From positions 496,001-560,000 of the forward strand of contig NZ_KB905020.1 of the NCBI RefSeq assembly GCF_000377405.1: a DNA stretch of 64,000 nt, written 5' to 3'. Below, one piece after another: positions 45,696 to 54,821 of the stretch. Origin of the DNA: Thioalkalivibrio sp. ALE31. Lineage in GTDB: Bacteria; Pseudomonadota; Gammaproteobacteria; Ectothiorhodospirales; Ectothiorhodospiraceae. The translations under genes and the position numbers were made by a program. The stretch's first letter is position 1; each line of letters starts with the position of its first letter. The notes below the pieces were generated by a model that had not been told where the DNA came from, did not search any database, and was given only the letters and a program-made list of their open reading frames with translations.

Positions 45696-48600
45696 TCAGG
45701 CCTCCGCCAGCTCCACGGCCTCGTCGATATCCACGCTGACCAGCCGCGACACGCCCGGCTCGTGCATGGTAACGCCAATCAGCTGCTCGGCCATGGCCAT
45801 GGTCGCCTTGTTGTGCGTGATGAAGATGAACTGGATCTGCTCCGACATCTCGCGCAGCAGATCACAGAACCGACCGACGTTGGCCTCGTCCAGCGGGGCG
45901 TCCACCTCGTCCAGCATGCAGAATGGCGCCGGATTCAGCTCGAAAATCGCGAACACCAATGCCGAAGCCGTGAGCGCCTTCTCACCTCCGGACATCAGAT
46001 GGATGGTGGACAGCCGCTTGCCGGGCGGGCGCGCCATGATGGTGACGCCGGTATCCAGCAAGTCGTCCCCGGTCATCTCCAGGCGCGCCTCGCCACCCCC
46101 GAACAGGCGCTGGAACTTGTGCCCCAGCCCGGCATTCACCTGGTCGAAGGTCTGCTTGAACAGCGCGCGCGTCTCGCGGTCGATGCGGTGCATCGCCGCC
46201 TCCAGGGTCTCCAGTGCCTCGATCAGGTCGGCGTGCTGTTCTTCCAGGTAGCGCGAGCGCTCCTCCAGGCTGCGCGCCTCGTCGATGGCCGCGAGGTTGA
46301 TTGGCCCCAGCTTTTCGATCTTGCGGTCCAGTTCGCCAATCGCCTGCTCCCAGGCCGGGACAGTGGCGTCCTCCGGTAGCTCGGGCGCAAGGGCCTCGGC
46401 GGCAAAGCCGGATTCCTGAAACTGGGTCTTCAGTTGTTCGATCTGCACCGAGCGCTCGCGCAGGTCCAGGCGCAGCTCCTCGCAGGTCGAGCGCTGCGCC
46501 TCCACGCGATTGCCGAGCTCGGTGCTGGCACCGGCCAGTTCGCGCAGCCGCGCGTCGCAGGCCTCCAGGTCGGCGCGCGCCCGGGTCAGGCGTGCCTCGG
46601 CCTCCTGGCGCTGCTCCGCGGCGGTCTGCAGATCCGCGCGCCACTGCTCCAGCGGATCCTGGCGCTCGTGCAGCCCCTGTGCGAGGCGCTCGCGGCGCTG
46701 GGCATCGTCTTCGCGCTGGCGCTCCAGGCGTTCGCGCTCGTTGTGTTCGCGCTCCAGGCGGTGGCGCGCCTCCTGTTCGGCCATGCGCGCCTGGTTCGAC
46801 GCGTCGCGCGCCGCGCGCAGCGCATCCCGGGCCTCGGCCTGTGCGGCACGGGCCGCCTCGACGCGTGCCTCCAGCGCCGCGCGGTCGGCCTCCAGGGTCT
46901 CGATGCGCGCCAGCGCCTCGTTGCGCTCGGCTTCCGCGGTCGCGAACTGCTCGCGGGCACGCGCGGCCTCCTCGTCCAGCTCGCCGGCCTCGCGGTCGAT
47001 GCGTTCCTGCTGCTGCTCGAGCTGCCGAGCCTGGTCACGCAGGCGCTGGACGCGGCGCTCGCGGTCGTCGATCTGGGCCTGCTGCTCGCGGATCTGGCCG
47101 TCCAGCGCCTCGCGCCGGGCGCGGGTGGCCGCGAGGGTCTCGTTGCGCTCTTCCAGCGCGGCCTGCAGGCGGTTCATATCTGTCGCGAGCTCCTCCTGAC
47201 GCTCCTGCAGCTCGCGCGCCAGACGCACCCGCGCGACCGCGCCGCTGGCCCCGCCCTCCAGCGTGCGATGCGCGACCCAGCCCGGGCCCAGCCAGGTGCC
47301 ATCCGGGGTGATCACGCTCTCGCCCGGACCCAGCGTCGCCACCCGGGCGCGGGCGGTTGCGAGATCGTCCGCGCACTGCACCGTGGCGAGCCAGGCGGTG
47401 ACTACCGGCGAGCCCTGCACGCGAGCGGCCAGGCTGCCGGCCGGCGCCTGCGCGCCCTGCGGCACGTCGCTATCGACCAGGCGCAGCATGGCGTCGGGCA
47501 GATCCGGCGCGGCCTCGGCCGTGTCGGTCACGGCGGCCTCCAGCCAGGCCCCCAGGACCATCTCCACGGCGGTGTCCCAGCCCTCGGCGACCTCCAGCTG
47601 CCGCACCAGCGGCCGCGACAGATCCAGCCCGTGTTCGCGCGCCCAGGCGTCGCGCCGGGCGCGGGTCTCCTGCGGGTCGTCCTCGCCGGCGAAGTGCTCG
47701 AGGCCTGCCAGACGCCCGGCGACCTCGCGCGCCTCGCGTTCGGTGGCGTGCAGGCGGTCCTGCTCCTCGCGCTGAGCCTGTTCCAGTTCGGCCAGCGCGT
47801 TCTGCTGCTGTTCGCGATCGCCCTGCAGGGCCTGCAGCCGCTCGCGCAGGCCGGCCAGTTCCGTATCCAGGCGGTCCGCCTCGGTACCCGGGTGGGTCTG
47901 CGGCAGGGCCGAACGCTCCGCCTCGAGGCGCTCGCCGCGCTGGGCGACGCGCTTGAGCAGGTGCTCGGCGTTGTCCATGCGCGAACGCGCGAGCTGCGCG
48001 TTCTGGCGCGGCTCCGCCAGCGAGCGTTCCCATTCGGTGAGGGCCTCGCGCGCGGCCTGGTATTCGGTCTCGGCCTCTTCCGCGGCCGCCTCCAGACGCT
48101 CGCGCTCGGCCTCGGCGCTGGCGGTAGCCGCCTGGCGTTGCGCGCTCTCCTGCTCGGCCTGCGCGATGCGCGCCTCCACCGCCTGATGCTCGCCGGCGGC
48201 GGCCTCGATGCGGCTGTCCAGCTGGCGCAGCTCGGCCTGTTCGCGCGCTAGTTCGTCCTCGGCATGGCGAATGGACTGCTCCAGCCGCGAGACCTCGGCG
48301 GCGCGATCGTAGTAGGCACTCTGCGCCTGGGTGGTGGCGGCCTCCAGCTCGAGGCGCTCCTGGCGCGCCTGTTCGGTGCCGGTCTGCGCCTTCTGAGCCT
48401 CGGCCTGGGCCTGGGCCAGTGCGGTCTCGGCATCGTTGAGCCGGGTGCGGCTGGCCTCCATCTCGCGTTCCTGCGCCTGCAGGCGCAGGAGGATGGCCTC
48501 GGCGCGCTTTTGCCGGCGTTCGGCCGCCAGGGCCTGGTAGCGCTCGGCGGTGGCGGCCTGGCGATTCAGGCGCTCGGCCTGCTTGGCCACCTCGTCGCGC

Positions 48601-49190
48601 ACGTCGTCCAGGCGCTCGAGGTTCTCGCGGGTGTGGCGTACGCGGTTCTCGGTCTCGCGCCGGCGCTCCTTGTATTTGGAGATGCCGGCCGCCTCCTCCA
48701 GGTACACGCGCAGCTCCTCCGGCCGCGCCTCGATCAGGCGCGCGATCATGCCCTGCTCGATGATGGCGTAGCTGCGCGGCCCCAGGCCCGTGCCGAGGAA
48801 CAGGTCTACCACGTCGCGCTTGCGCGCACGCTGGCCGTTGAGGAAGTACTTGGACTGGCCGTCGCGGGTCAGCGCGCGTTTGACGGCGATCTCGCCATAG
48901 CCGCTGTACTCGCCGCCCAGGCGGCCGTCGGAGTTGTCGAAGACGAGCTCGATGGAGGCCTGCCCCACCGGCTTGCGGCTGGAGGAGCCGTTGAAGATCA
49001 CGTCCTCGCTGGAGTCCCCGCGCAGGTGCTTGGCCGAGGACTCGCCCATCACCCAGCGCACGGCGTCGATGGTGTTGGACTTGCCACAGCCGTTCGGCCC
49101 GACCACGCCCACCCGATTACCGGGCAGGACGAGGGTGGTCGGGTCCACGAACGACTTGAAGCCGGCCAGCTTGATTCGGGCGAGTCGCAC
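45696..49190 (-). CDS. smc: Chromosome segregation protein SMC
   Basis: The 1164-residue ATPase has Walker A (GVVGPNGCGKSNTIDAVRWV) near 32. Two long coiled coils rich in Ala, Glu, Arg and Gln flank a hinge near 500-650. The C-terminal ATPase half carries the signature (LMSGGEKALTASALVFAIF) and Walker B (FCMLDEVDAPLDEANVGRF). It compacts and helps separate chromosomes. SMC rather than MukB, with zipA and ligA downstream, is the usual arrangement outside the enterics. The strong codon bias makes a 605-codon opposite-strand frame, which is only a shadow. Confidence 0.97.
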   Translation of the reverse strand: MRLARIKLAGFKSFVDPTTLVLPGNRVGVVGPNGCGKSNTIDAVRWVMGESSAKHLRGDSSEDVIFNGSSSRKPVGQASIELVFDNSDGRLGGEYSGYGEIAVKRALTRDGQSKYFLNGQRARKRDVVDLFLGTGLGPRSYAIIEQGMIARLIEARPEELRVYLEEAAGISKYKERRRETENRVRHTRENLERLDDVRDEVAKQAERLNRQAATAERYQALAAERRQKRAEAILLRLQAQEREMEASRTRLNDAETALAQAQAEAQKAQTGTEQARQERLELEAATTQAQSAYYDRAAEVSRLEQSIRHAEDELAREQAELRQLDSRIEAAAGEHQAVEARIAQAEQESAQRQAATASAEAERERLEAAAEEAETEYQAAREALTEWERSLAEPRQNAQLARSRMDNAEHLLKRVAQRGERLEAERSALPQTHPGTEADRLDTELAGLRERLQALQGDREQQQNALAELEQAQREEQDRLHATEREAREVAGRLAGLEHFAGEDDPQETRARRDAWAREHGLDLSRPLVRQLEVAEGWDTAVEMVLGAWLEAAVTDTAEAAPDLPDAMLRLVDSDVPQGAQAPAGSLAARVQGSPVVTAWLATVQCADDLATARARVATLGPGESVITPDGTWLGPGWVAHRTLEGGASGAVARVRLARELQERQEELATDMNRLQAALEERNETLAATRARREALDGQIREQQAQIDDRERRVQRLRDQARQLEQQQERIDREAGELDEEAARAREQFATAEAERNEALARIETLEADRAALEARVEAARAAQAEARDALRAARDASNQARMAEQEARHRLEREHNERERLERQREDDAQRRERLAQGLHERQDPLEQWRADLQTAAEQRQEAEARLTRARADLEACDARLRELAGASTELGNRVEAQRSTCEELRLDLRERSVQIEQLKTQFQESGFAAEALAPELPEDATVPAWEQAIGELDRKIEKLGPINLAAIDEARSLEERSRYLEEQHADLIEALETLEAAMHRIDRETRALFKQTFDQVNAGLGHKFQRLFGGGEARLEMTGDDLLDTGVTIMARPPGKRLSTIHLMSGGEKALTASALVFAIFELNPAPFCMLDEVDAPLDEANVGRFCDLLREMSEQIQFIFITHNKATMAMAEQLIGVTMHEPGVSRLVSVDIDEAVELAEA

Positions 49191-49288
49191 GTTCGGCGCT
49201 ATCCGCGGTCAGGGAACTCGGGGTTAGAATGGTACACGCTTACACCCTCAGAGTGACCCGCCCCCGAGCACCTGGCACCTGTCCCGCT

Positions 49289-49314
49289 GTAGGAGCCTGC
49301 TAGCAGGCTCCCAC
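49289..49314. repeat. Short REP palindrome
   Basis: GTAGGAGCCTGCTAGCAGGC followed by TCCCAC, a compact REP with no spacer, between the divergent smc and queF genes. Confidence 0.8.
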
Positions 49315-49363
49315 AGGGGGCTGTCACACGCAGGGGCCACCCATTCAACGACGAGAGACGTAG

Positions 49364-49786
49364 ATGCCCAGCCAGCCGAGCAAGACCCTGGAGACCTTCG
49401 ACAATCCGGCGCCGGAGAACGACTTCGCGATCTATATCCGCGTACCGGAATTCACCTGCCTGTGCCCCGCGACCGGACAACCGGACTTCGCCGAGCTGCA
49501 CATCCAGTATGTGGCGGACAAGAAATGTGTGGAGCTGAAGTCGCTGAAGAACTACATGTGGTCCTACCGGGATGAGGGGGCCTTCCACGAGGCCGTGACC
49601 AACCGCATCCTGGCCGATCTGGTGGCGGCGACCGACCCGCGCTACATGCGCCTGACCTCGTACTTCAACGTGCGCGGTGGCGTCTATACCACCGTGGTGG
49701 CGGAACACCGCAAGCCCGGCTGGACCCCGCCGGAGCCGGTGCAACTGCCCTCGCCCACGCGCAGCCCGCTCGACATGAACGGCTGA
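49364..49786 (+). CDS. queF: NADPH-dependent 7-cyano-7-deazaguanine reductase QueF
   Basis: Reduces preQ0 to preQ1 in queuosine synthesis. The 140-residue product is the short, single-domain type. [17 protein letters not shown] gives the catalytic Cys34 (LCP) and Asp41, and [20 protein letters not shown] contains the QueF motif (E-L-K-S-L-K). [11 protein letters not shown] is near the C-terminus. The ATG follows ACGAGAGACGTAG. No other queuosine genes are in the window. It is divergent from smc and precedes the sugar kinase by 11 bases. Confidence 0.95.
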   Translation: MPSQPSKTLETFDNPAPENDFAIYIRVPEFTCLCPATGQPDFAELHIQYVADKKCVELKSLKNYMWSYRDEGAFHEAVTNRILADLVAATDPRYMRLTSYFNVRGGVYTTVVAEHRKPGWTPPEPVQLPSPTRSPLDMNG

Positions 49787-49797
49787 GCTCGCGCGCG

Positions 49798-51093
49798 ATG
49801 CACGCCATCGGCATCGACCTCGGCACCTCCGGGATCCGGCTCGTGCTGCTGGACCCGGCGGGCGAGCGCATCCATGCCGCGCAGCGGGCGCTGCCGGCCT
49901 CGGTCGGTGGCGATGAGCAGCGCGCGGAGCAGAACCCGGCCCTTTGGTGGTCCCATGTACGCGAGCTCCTGCGCGAGGCCGCTACGCATCTGGACGGCGA
50001 GCCGGCGGCAATCGCGGTGGACGGGACCTCGGCCACCCTGCTGCGCCTGGACGCCGATGGACGCCCGACCCACCCGGCATTGATGTACAACGATGCCCGG
50101 GCCACCGACATGCTGCCCGTGCTGGCCGGGGTGGCCCCGGCCGCTTCCGCCGTGCACAGCCCCAGTTCCTCGGCCGCGAAGCTGCTGTGGTTGCGTCGCC
50201 ACGAGGGGCTCTCGGGCGTGCGCCGCGTCCTGCATCAGGCCGACTGGATCGCCGGGCGCCTGCGCGGGCGCTTCGACCACATGGACGAAAACAACGCCCT
50301 GAAACTGGGCTACGACGCCCTGTGGGGGGGATGGCCGAACTGGCTGCAGGAGACCCTCGGGACCGACGCCGCCCTGCTGCCGGAGGTGGTCCCCGCCGGC
50401 ACCGTGCTGGGCCCCCTGGACCCACAGATGGCGGAGGCACTGCACCTGAACCCGGCCTGCCGGGTGGTGGCCGGCACCACCGACAGCATCGCCGGATTTC
50501 TCGCCTCCGGTGTCGCCGATGACACCACCGGGGTCACCAGCCTGGGCTCTACGCTGGTGCTCAAGCAGTTGGCGCCGGAGCCGATCTACGCCCCGGAACT
50601 GGGCATCTACAGCCACCGCTTGCTGGGACGCTGGCTGGTCGGCGGCGCCTCCAACAGCGGCGGCGCCGTACTGCGCCAGTACTTCGACGACGCGGCGCTG
50701 GAGCGACTTAGCGACACCATCGACCCGGAGAACGACAGCGGGCTGGACTACCGGCCCCTGCCCCGACCCGGCGAGCGCTTCCCGGTCAACGATCCCGATC
50801 TGGAGCCGCGTCTCGCCCCCCGCCCCGATGACGACGCGCGCTTCTTGCAGGGACTGTTCGAGGGGATCGCCCGCATCGAGCGCGACGGCTACCGCCGTCT
50901 GACCGAACTGGGCGCCCCGCGCGTGGAACGCGTGGTCTCCCTCGGCGGCGGCGCCCGGAACCCCGTATGGACCCGCATCCGCAGCCGCATCCTCGAATGC
51001 CCGGTCACCCCGGCCACGGATGACGACGCGGCGCGCGGAGCCGCCCGCCTCGCGCGCATCGGCGTGGGTCTGGAGCCCGGCTTCACGGACTGA
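49798..51093 (+). CDS. FGGY-family carbohydrate kinase (ribulokinase-like)
   Basis: A 431-residue sugar kinase with the ASKHA fold: IGIDLGTSGIRLVLLDPAGE at the start, AVDGTSATLLRLDADGRP near 73, and GTTDSIAGFLASG with the catalytic Asp near 226. TSLGSTLVLKQL follows, then GGASNSGGAVLRQYF and VSLGGGARNP. It is shorter than xylulokinase and glycerol kinase (about 490-500) and resembles the short D-ribulose kinase group found in plants and cyanobacteria. The substrate is not certain. It may be co-transcribed with queF although no pathway link is evident. Confidence 0.85.
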   Translation: MHAIGIDLGTSGIRLVLLDPAGERIHAAQRALPASVGGDEQRAEQNPALWWSHVRELLREAATHLDGEPAAIAVDGTSATLLRLDADGRPTHPALMYNDARATDMLPVLAGVAPAASAVHSPSSSAAKLLWLRRHEGLSGVRRVLHQADWIAGRLRGRFDHMDENNALKLGYDALWGGWPNWLQETLGTDAALLPEVVPAGTVLGPLDPQMAEALHLNPACRVVAGTTDSIAGFLASGVADDTTGVTSLGSTLVLKQLAPEPIYAPELGIYSHRLLGRWLVGGASNSGGAVLRQYFDDAALERLSDTIDPENDSGLDYRPLPRPGERFPVNDPDLEPRLAPRPDDDARFLQGLFEGIARIERDGYRRLTELGAPRVERVVSLGGGARNPVWTRIRSRILECPVTPATDDDAARGAARLARIGVGLEPGFTD

Positions 51094-51119
51094 CCGTCTC
51101 CTGTGCCGACAAGACCCAT

Positions 51120-51190
51120 GTAGGAGGCCAGCCCTCTGGCCGATGGGGGGCATCACCAGCATCCCATCGGCCAGAGGGCTGGCCTCCTAC
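51120..51190. repeat. BIME
   Basis: GTAGGAGGCCAGCCCTCTGG and its mirror image around a spacer of about 15 bases, the most symmetric copy of this REP family. It follows the sugar kinase stop by 26 bases. Confidence 0.88.
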
Positions 51191-51268
51191 AGGAAATCCG
51201 GGGGCAGGGCCTAATGGTGGTGATCGATGCTACATTCCGAAGGGAACACCACAACAAAGGGATACGAC

Positions 51269-51478
51269 ATGCACTGGACGCGAGTTCTCGGGATTGCCCT
51301 GCTGGTGGGCGGCATCATCCTGCTGGTGATGGGCTATAACGCGACCGAAAGCCTGGGCGAGGAGCTGCACCAAGAATTCATGGGGCGCTACACGGACGAG
51401 ACGCGCTGGTACCTGATCGCGGGCGGCGTGATGTCCGTCGTTGGGCTGGTGCTGGCGATCTTCGGGGTGCGCCGCTGA
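51269..51478 (+). CDS. DUF3185 family small membrane protein
   Basis: A 69-residue protein with two membrane helices. VLGIALLVGGIILLVMGYNA is the first, and LIAGGVMSVVGLVLAIFGV the second, with an acidic loop (ESLGEELHQEF) between. This matches the DUF3185 layout, including the GYNA motif. AAAGGG precedes the ATG by six bases. The CysZ-like gene starts seven bases after the stop, so the two are probably co-transcribed. Function is unknown. Confidence 0.82.
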   Translation: MHWTRVLGIALLVGGIILLVMGYNATESLGEELHQEFMGRYTDETRWYLIAGGVMSVVGLVLAIFGVRR

Positions 51479-51485
51479 GTCCACC

Positions 51486-52226
51486 GTGCCGGCCCGTTCG
51501 CTCCGCCTGACCCCGCTGTTCGCGTTCCTGGCACCCTTTCGCGGGCTTTCGCGCGTATTCGAGCCGGGCCTGCGGGGCCTGGTGATCGGGCCCCTGATCA
51601 TCAACATCGTGGTGGTGATCGGGCTTGCGGCGGCGGCCGCACTTGGCTTCGAGGCGCTGCTGGCCGCGTGGCTCCCGAGTGGCTGGGACTGGCTGGCCTG
51701 GCTGCTATGGCCGTTGTTCGCCCTGGCGCTGCTGGTGGCCTTTGCGGTATCGGCAGTAGCCCTGGCCGCGATCATCGCCAGCCCGTTCTCCGGCCCGCTG
51801 GCCTACCGTACCGCCCGCGGCCTGGGCCACGAACCGCGCCAGCCGGCGCGCTCGTTTCTCGGCGAGATGGGTCACGCGAGTATCACCGCGCTGCGCAAGA
51901 CCGGGTACTACGCCCTGCTGTTCATCCCGGTCCTGGTGATCACGGTGATCCCCGGGCTGAACCTGCTGGCCGGACTGGCGTGGTTCCTGTTCGGCAGCTG
52001 GGTCCTGGCCGTCGAATTCATGGAAGCCCCGCTGGCGAACGACGGCCTGGAGTTTGCGGCGGTCCGCCAGACCCTGCGCGCCCACCGGCTGGAGACGCTC
52101 AGCTTCGGGGCCGGCACCACGCTGCTGGCGATGGTGCCGGTGGTGAACCTGCTGCTGGTCCCGGCCGCCGTAATCGGCGCAACCCACCTGCGCGTGCGCC
52201 TGCCCGACCCCCGGGGCAACGCCTAA
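51486..52226 (+). CDS. cysZ: CysZ/EI24-family membrane protein
   Basis: About 246 residues with four to six hydrophobic segments (starting around 30, 60, 145 and 215 of the protein). The AAIIASPFSGPLAYRTAR segment matches the conserved loop of CysZ, a sulfate uptake protein. LRKTGYYALLFIPVLVITVIP and LAVEFMEAPLANDG fit the EI24/CysZ family. There is no ATG; the GTG at 51486 was chosen because it gives the family length and lies seven bases from the previous stop. Whether it carries sulfate here is inference. Confidence 0.82.
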   Translation: MPARSLRLTPLFAFLAPFRGLSRVFEPGLRGLVIGPLIINIVVVIGLAAAAALGFEALLAAWLPSGWDWLAWLLWPLFALALLVAFAVSAVALAAIIASPFSGPLAYRTARGLGHEPRQPARSFLGEMGHASITALRKTGYYALLFIPVLVITVIPGLNLLAGLAWFLFGSWVLAVEFMEAPLANDGLEFAAVRQTLRAHRLETLSFGAGTTLLAMVPVVNLLLVPAAVIGATHLRVRLPDPRGNA

Positions 52227-52230
52227 GGCA

Positions 52231-52545
52231 TTTTTCACCACAGAGAGCGCGGAGGGCACAGAGAACTGCAAAAGCCGGGTTACAGGAAGTAGGGAAGGAC
52301 GCTGGAATGAATAACGATGGCCGGGTCCATTCCTCCGGAATCATCGATCTCGGATGCAGACCTTCCGGGGCAAAGCGACTCACCGAAACCCTGCGAGCCC
52401 CAGGCCCTCCAGCCCATCATCCCTTCCAACCTTCAAACCTTCCTGTAAATCGCTCTTGAATTTCTCCGTGGCCTCTGTGTGCTCTGTGGTGAAAAGGCCC
52501 TTCCGCCGTTGACCGCCTTCGTGCCTTCGTGCGCTTCGTGGTGCC
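52231..52545. repeat. ACCACAGAG-type intergenic repeats
   Basis: The 354-base gap after cysZ has no gene. It begins with a TTTTTCACCACAGAGAG unit (52231-52266). Its inverted relative (TTTCTCCGTGGCCTCTGTGT and on to TGGTGAAAAGG) lies at 52461-52496, and a CTTCGTGCCTTCGTGCGCTTC unit at 52508-52545. These look like the low-complexity CACAGAG and CTTCGTG repeats scattered in many bacterial genomes. About 190 bases of unremarkable sequence lie between the inverted pair. Confidence 0.6.
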
Positions 52546-52580
52546 AAACGCCCTTGACCTCGTGAGAGGCGGGATCCGAA

Positions 52581-54683
52581 TCAGCCCAGTAGCGCATCCA
52601 GCGGGTTGTCGGTCGGCAGCGGGCGCATGCGGCCCTCGCGCAGCTCCTGCGCGACGCCCTGCAGGGAATGGCGGCGGCTGGCGCCCTGGTCGAGCGACAG
52701 GAAGAGGTAGCCGCGCGTGGCCTCGCCGCGCCACACGAGGCCCATGCGGTGCAGCTGCCCGCTGGCCTTGTCCACCAGTTCGAACCACTCGCCGGTGCGC
52801 ATCCGGCTGGCATCGAAGACCCAGGGGTCGTCGAGATCGGTCAGCAGATCCGGGTCGTCGTCCTCCAGGCGCGTGGCGCGACGCGCCTGGATGCGTGCCT
52901 GCGGGTCGAAGCGCGGCTCGTCGGCCGCGGCACGGATACGCTGCAGGTGCGCCTGCCCGAGGTGCTGCACCACCGCCTTGATGCGCGCCTCGTCGGCGCC
53001 ATGCTCGCGGGCGGTGGCGACGATCTTCTGCACCAGCGGATTGACTTCCTGCGGGGTGACCCCGTTGCAGATTGCCCGCACCACCTCCTGAACCTCGGCG
53101 TCCAGGACCTGCACGGCCGCCTCGTCCACGGCCAGCAGGTCTTCCCAGGCCTCGGCGATCTGCTCGGCGGCGCGCTCCGGCAGCTCGGCACCGGTTTCCA
53201 GCACGCATACGGTCAGGGTGCGTCGGGCCCGGGCGGCACGCTCCTTCTGGCACATCGGCTCGGCAAGTGCGTCCGCCTGCGCCTGCCAGTGCGCGTCCTG
53301 CTCCGCCAGGGCCGTATCCCATTCCTCGCGCAGGGCCTGTGCGCCGGCGCGATCGAGGACATCGACCTCCTTTTCCAGGCGTTCGACGCTCTGGCGCATC
53401 GCGTCGAGATAGCCTTTGACCAGCGCGGCATCCTCCGCGCCGTTGTCGGGGCTGATGCGCACACCGGTGTTGATCAGGCTGCCCACCCATTCACGCAGCG
53501 GGTGGGCGGAGTCGTGGAAGAATTCGAGATCGCGGCTGACCACGCGCGCGAGCAGCGGTTGCAGCTTCAGCATGATCGCGCGGAACTCGGGATGGCACTC
53601 GAGCTGGCGCGACACCTCGGCGAACACGCCCGCCAGCACACCCGTGATGACGTCCTCCAGGGGGGCCTCGACCGCCGAGCCACCGGCGCCCGCCGCCGGG
53701 CCCATACCCGCCCCGCCGGCGGCCAGCAGCCAGCCGGAGGACGCCGCCCATTGCTGCCAGGCCTCCGGGGCCGCATCCGCCGCGGGCATCGGCGCGCGGG
53801 CCGCCACGCCCACGCCAGCGCCGGCTTCCGAAGTGGCCGCCTCGTCCGCCTCGGTCGCGGGCGCCGCCGCGCCGTCGGGGGCCGGTTCGGCGCTGGCGGC
53901 GCCCCAGCTCGCGCGAGCCGCCGGCCGGTCCAGATCGCCATCCGGTTCCTCGGAAACCGGCTCGCGGACCAGCCCACAGGACTCCACCGTCTCGACCACG
54001 AAGGCCAGGGTCGGCGCGGCGGTGCTGCCCAGGCAGCGCACATACCCGCGCATCAGATCGAGGGTCATGTCGGTACGGCCGAACTGGGCCTCGGCGGTCT
54101 CGATCAGGCGCTCGTACCAGTTCAGCGGCGACCACGGCGCCCAGCCGGGGTGCTCGAAGCGATCCTCCTCGCGCGCCGCCTGCAGGAAGACGAACCAGGA
54201 ATAGCGATTGTGCTCGCGGACAAGCCCTTCCAGCTTGTGCCGCAGGGAGCGGCGGGTGGACTGGTAATCGTCCAGGATCTGCAACCCGGAGTTGTCGCCC
54301 GCGTAGCTGGAACCGGAGAATTCGTACTTCGGGGGATAGGTCGTGGCCAGGAAGTCCCGTTCCAGGGCCTCCTCGAACTGGCGGCGCAGCACGAACTGAT
54401 AGCCCTGAAGCTGGTTGGCCCACTCGCTGCTTTCGGAATCCTTGCCGCCGGCGGTCCAGTCCCGGGCGATCGCCTCCAGGCAGCGGTCGAGGTGGTCCGC
54501 CACTCGTGGAACGATGCCACGCGCCAGTTGCTGGCGCTGCGCATCCGACAATCCAGCCAGTCCCGACCAAAGCTTCGCTGGATCGGCCCCCGGGCCTTCC
54601 CGGCCTTTCTGCTCCGTGCCTGCCATTGCTTGGGTGCCCTCGTCTAGCCGCGCGATTGCCCCCGTAAGTTCAACGTGAGGCAC
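52581..54683 (-). CDS. DUF1631 family protein
   Basis: A soluble protein of about 700 residues, a family of unknown function common in gammaproteobacteria. The N-terminal region has helical segments with ANQLQGYQFVLRRQFEEALE. A low-complexity Ala/Glu/Pro stretch lies around 240-320, and then a conserved helical block (VGSLINTGVRISPDNGAEDA) near 400. The C-terminal part has a W-FELVDKASGQ strand and a GVAQELREGRMRPLP motif before the end, the usual DUF1631 finish. The frame opens with a GTG at 54683; an ATG at 54626 is equally likely. No neighbour points to a function. Confidence 0.75.
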   Translation of the reverse strand: MPHVELTGAIARLDEGTQAMAGTEQKGREGPGADPAKLWSGLAGLSDAQRQQLARGIVPRVADHLDRCLEAIARDWTAGGKDSESSEWANQLQGYQFVLRRQFEEALERDFLATTYPPKYEFSGSSYAGDNSGLQILDDYQSTRRSLRHKLEGLVREHNRYSWFVFLQAAREEDRFEHPGWAPWSPLNWYERLIETAEAQFGRTDMTLDLMRGYVRCLGSTAAPTLAFVVETVESCGLVREPVSEEPDGDLDRPAARASWGAASAEPAPDGAAAPATEADEAATSEAGAGVGVAARAPMPAADAAPEAWQQWAASSGWLLAAGGAGMGPAAGAGGSAVEAPLEDVITGVLAGVFAEVSRQLECHPEFRAIMLKLQPLLARVVSRDLEFFHDSAHPLREWVGSLINTGVRISPDNGAEDAALVKGYLDAMRQSVERLEKEVDVLDRAGAQALREEWDTALAEQDAHWQAQADALAEPMCQKERAARARRTLTVCVLETGAELPERAAEQIAEAWEDLLAVDEAAVQVLDAEVQEVVRAICNGVTPQEVNPLVQKIVATAREHGADEARIKAVVQHLGQAHLQRIRAAADEPRFDPQARIQARRATRLEDDDPDLLTDLDDPWVFDASRMRTGEWFELVDKASGQLHRMGLVWRGEATRGYLFLSLDQGASRRHSLQGVAQELREGRMRPLPTDNPLDALLG

Positions 54684-54743
54684 CCAATAGTGTACAGGCG
54701 CGGCAAAAGCAGAGCATCCGGGGCAGCTTCCGGCTCGATCCTA

Positions 54744-54812
54744 CGGAAACACTGATCAAGGTACACGCTCGCGATCGAGTCGCTTTTGCGCGCGATTAAA
54801 TCAGCTTCTCCC
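54744..54812. mobile_element. Truncated copy of the 282-bp element (copy 3)
   Basis: The left 46 bases (CGGAAACACTGATCAAGG up to GTCGCTTTTGCG) match the left end of copy 2, and the right 24 bases (GCGATTAAATCAGCTTCTCC) match the right end of copy 1. The middle of about 210 bases is gone. Unlike in the full copies, the two ends are not complementary, so it looks like a deletion joining ends of two different subtypes. It lies just before the stop of the Rieske gene. Confidence 0.7.
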
Positions 54813-54821
54813 TAGCCCGAT

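Noticed and set aside
46434-48251. Open frame of 605 codons opposite smc
   Set aside because: An antisense shadow made by the coiled-coil codons of smc.
49684-51162. Open frame of 492 codons opposite the FGGY kinase
   Set aside because: Gly/Ala/Arg-rich, no motifs, and it runs through a BIME at its start.
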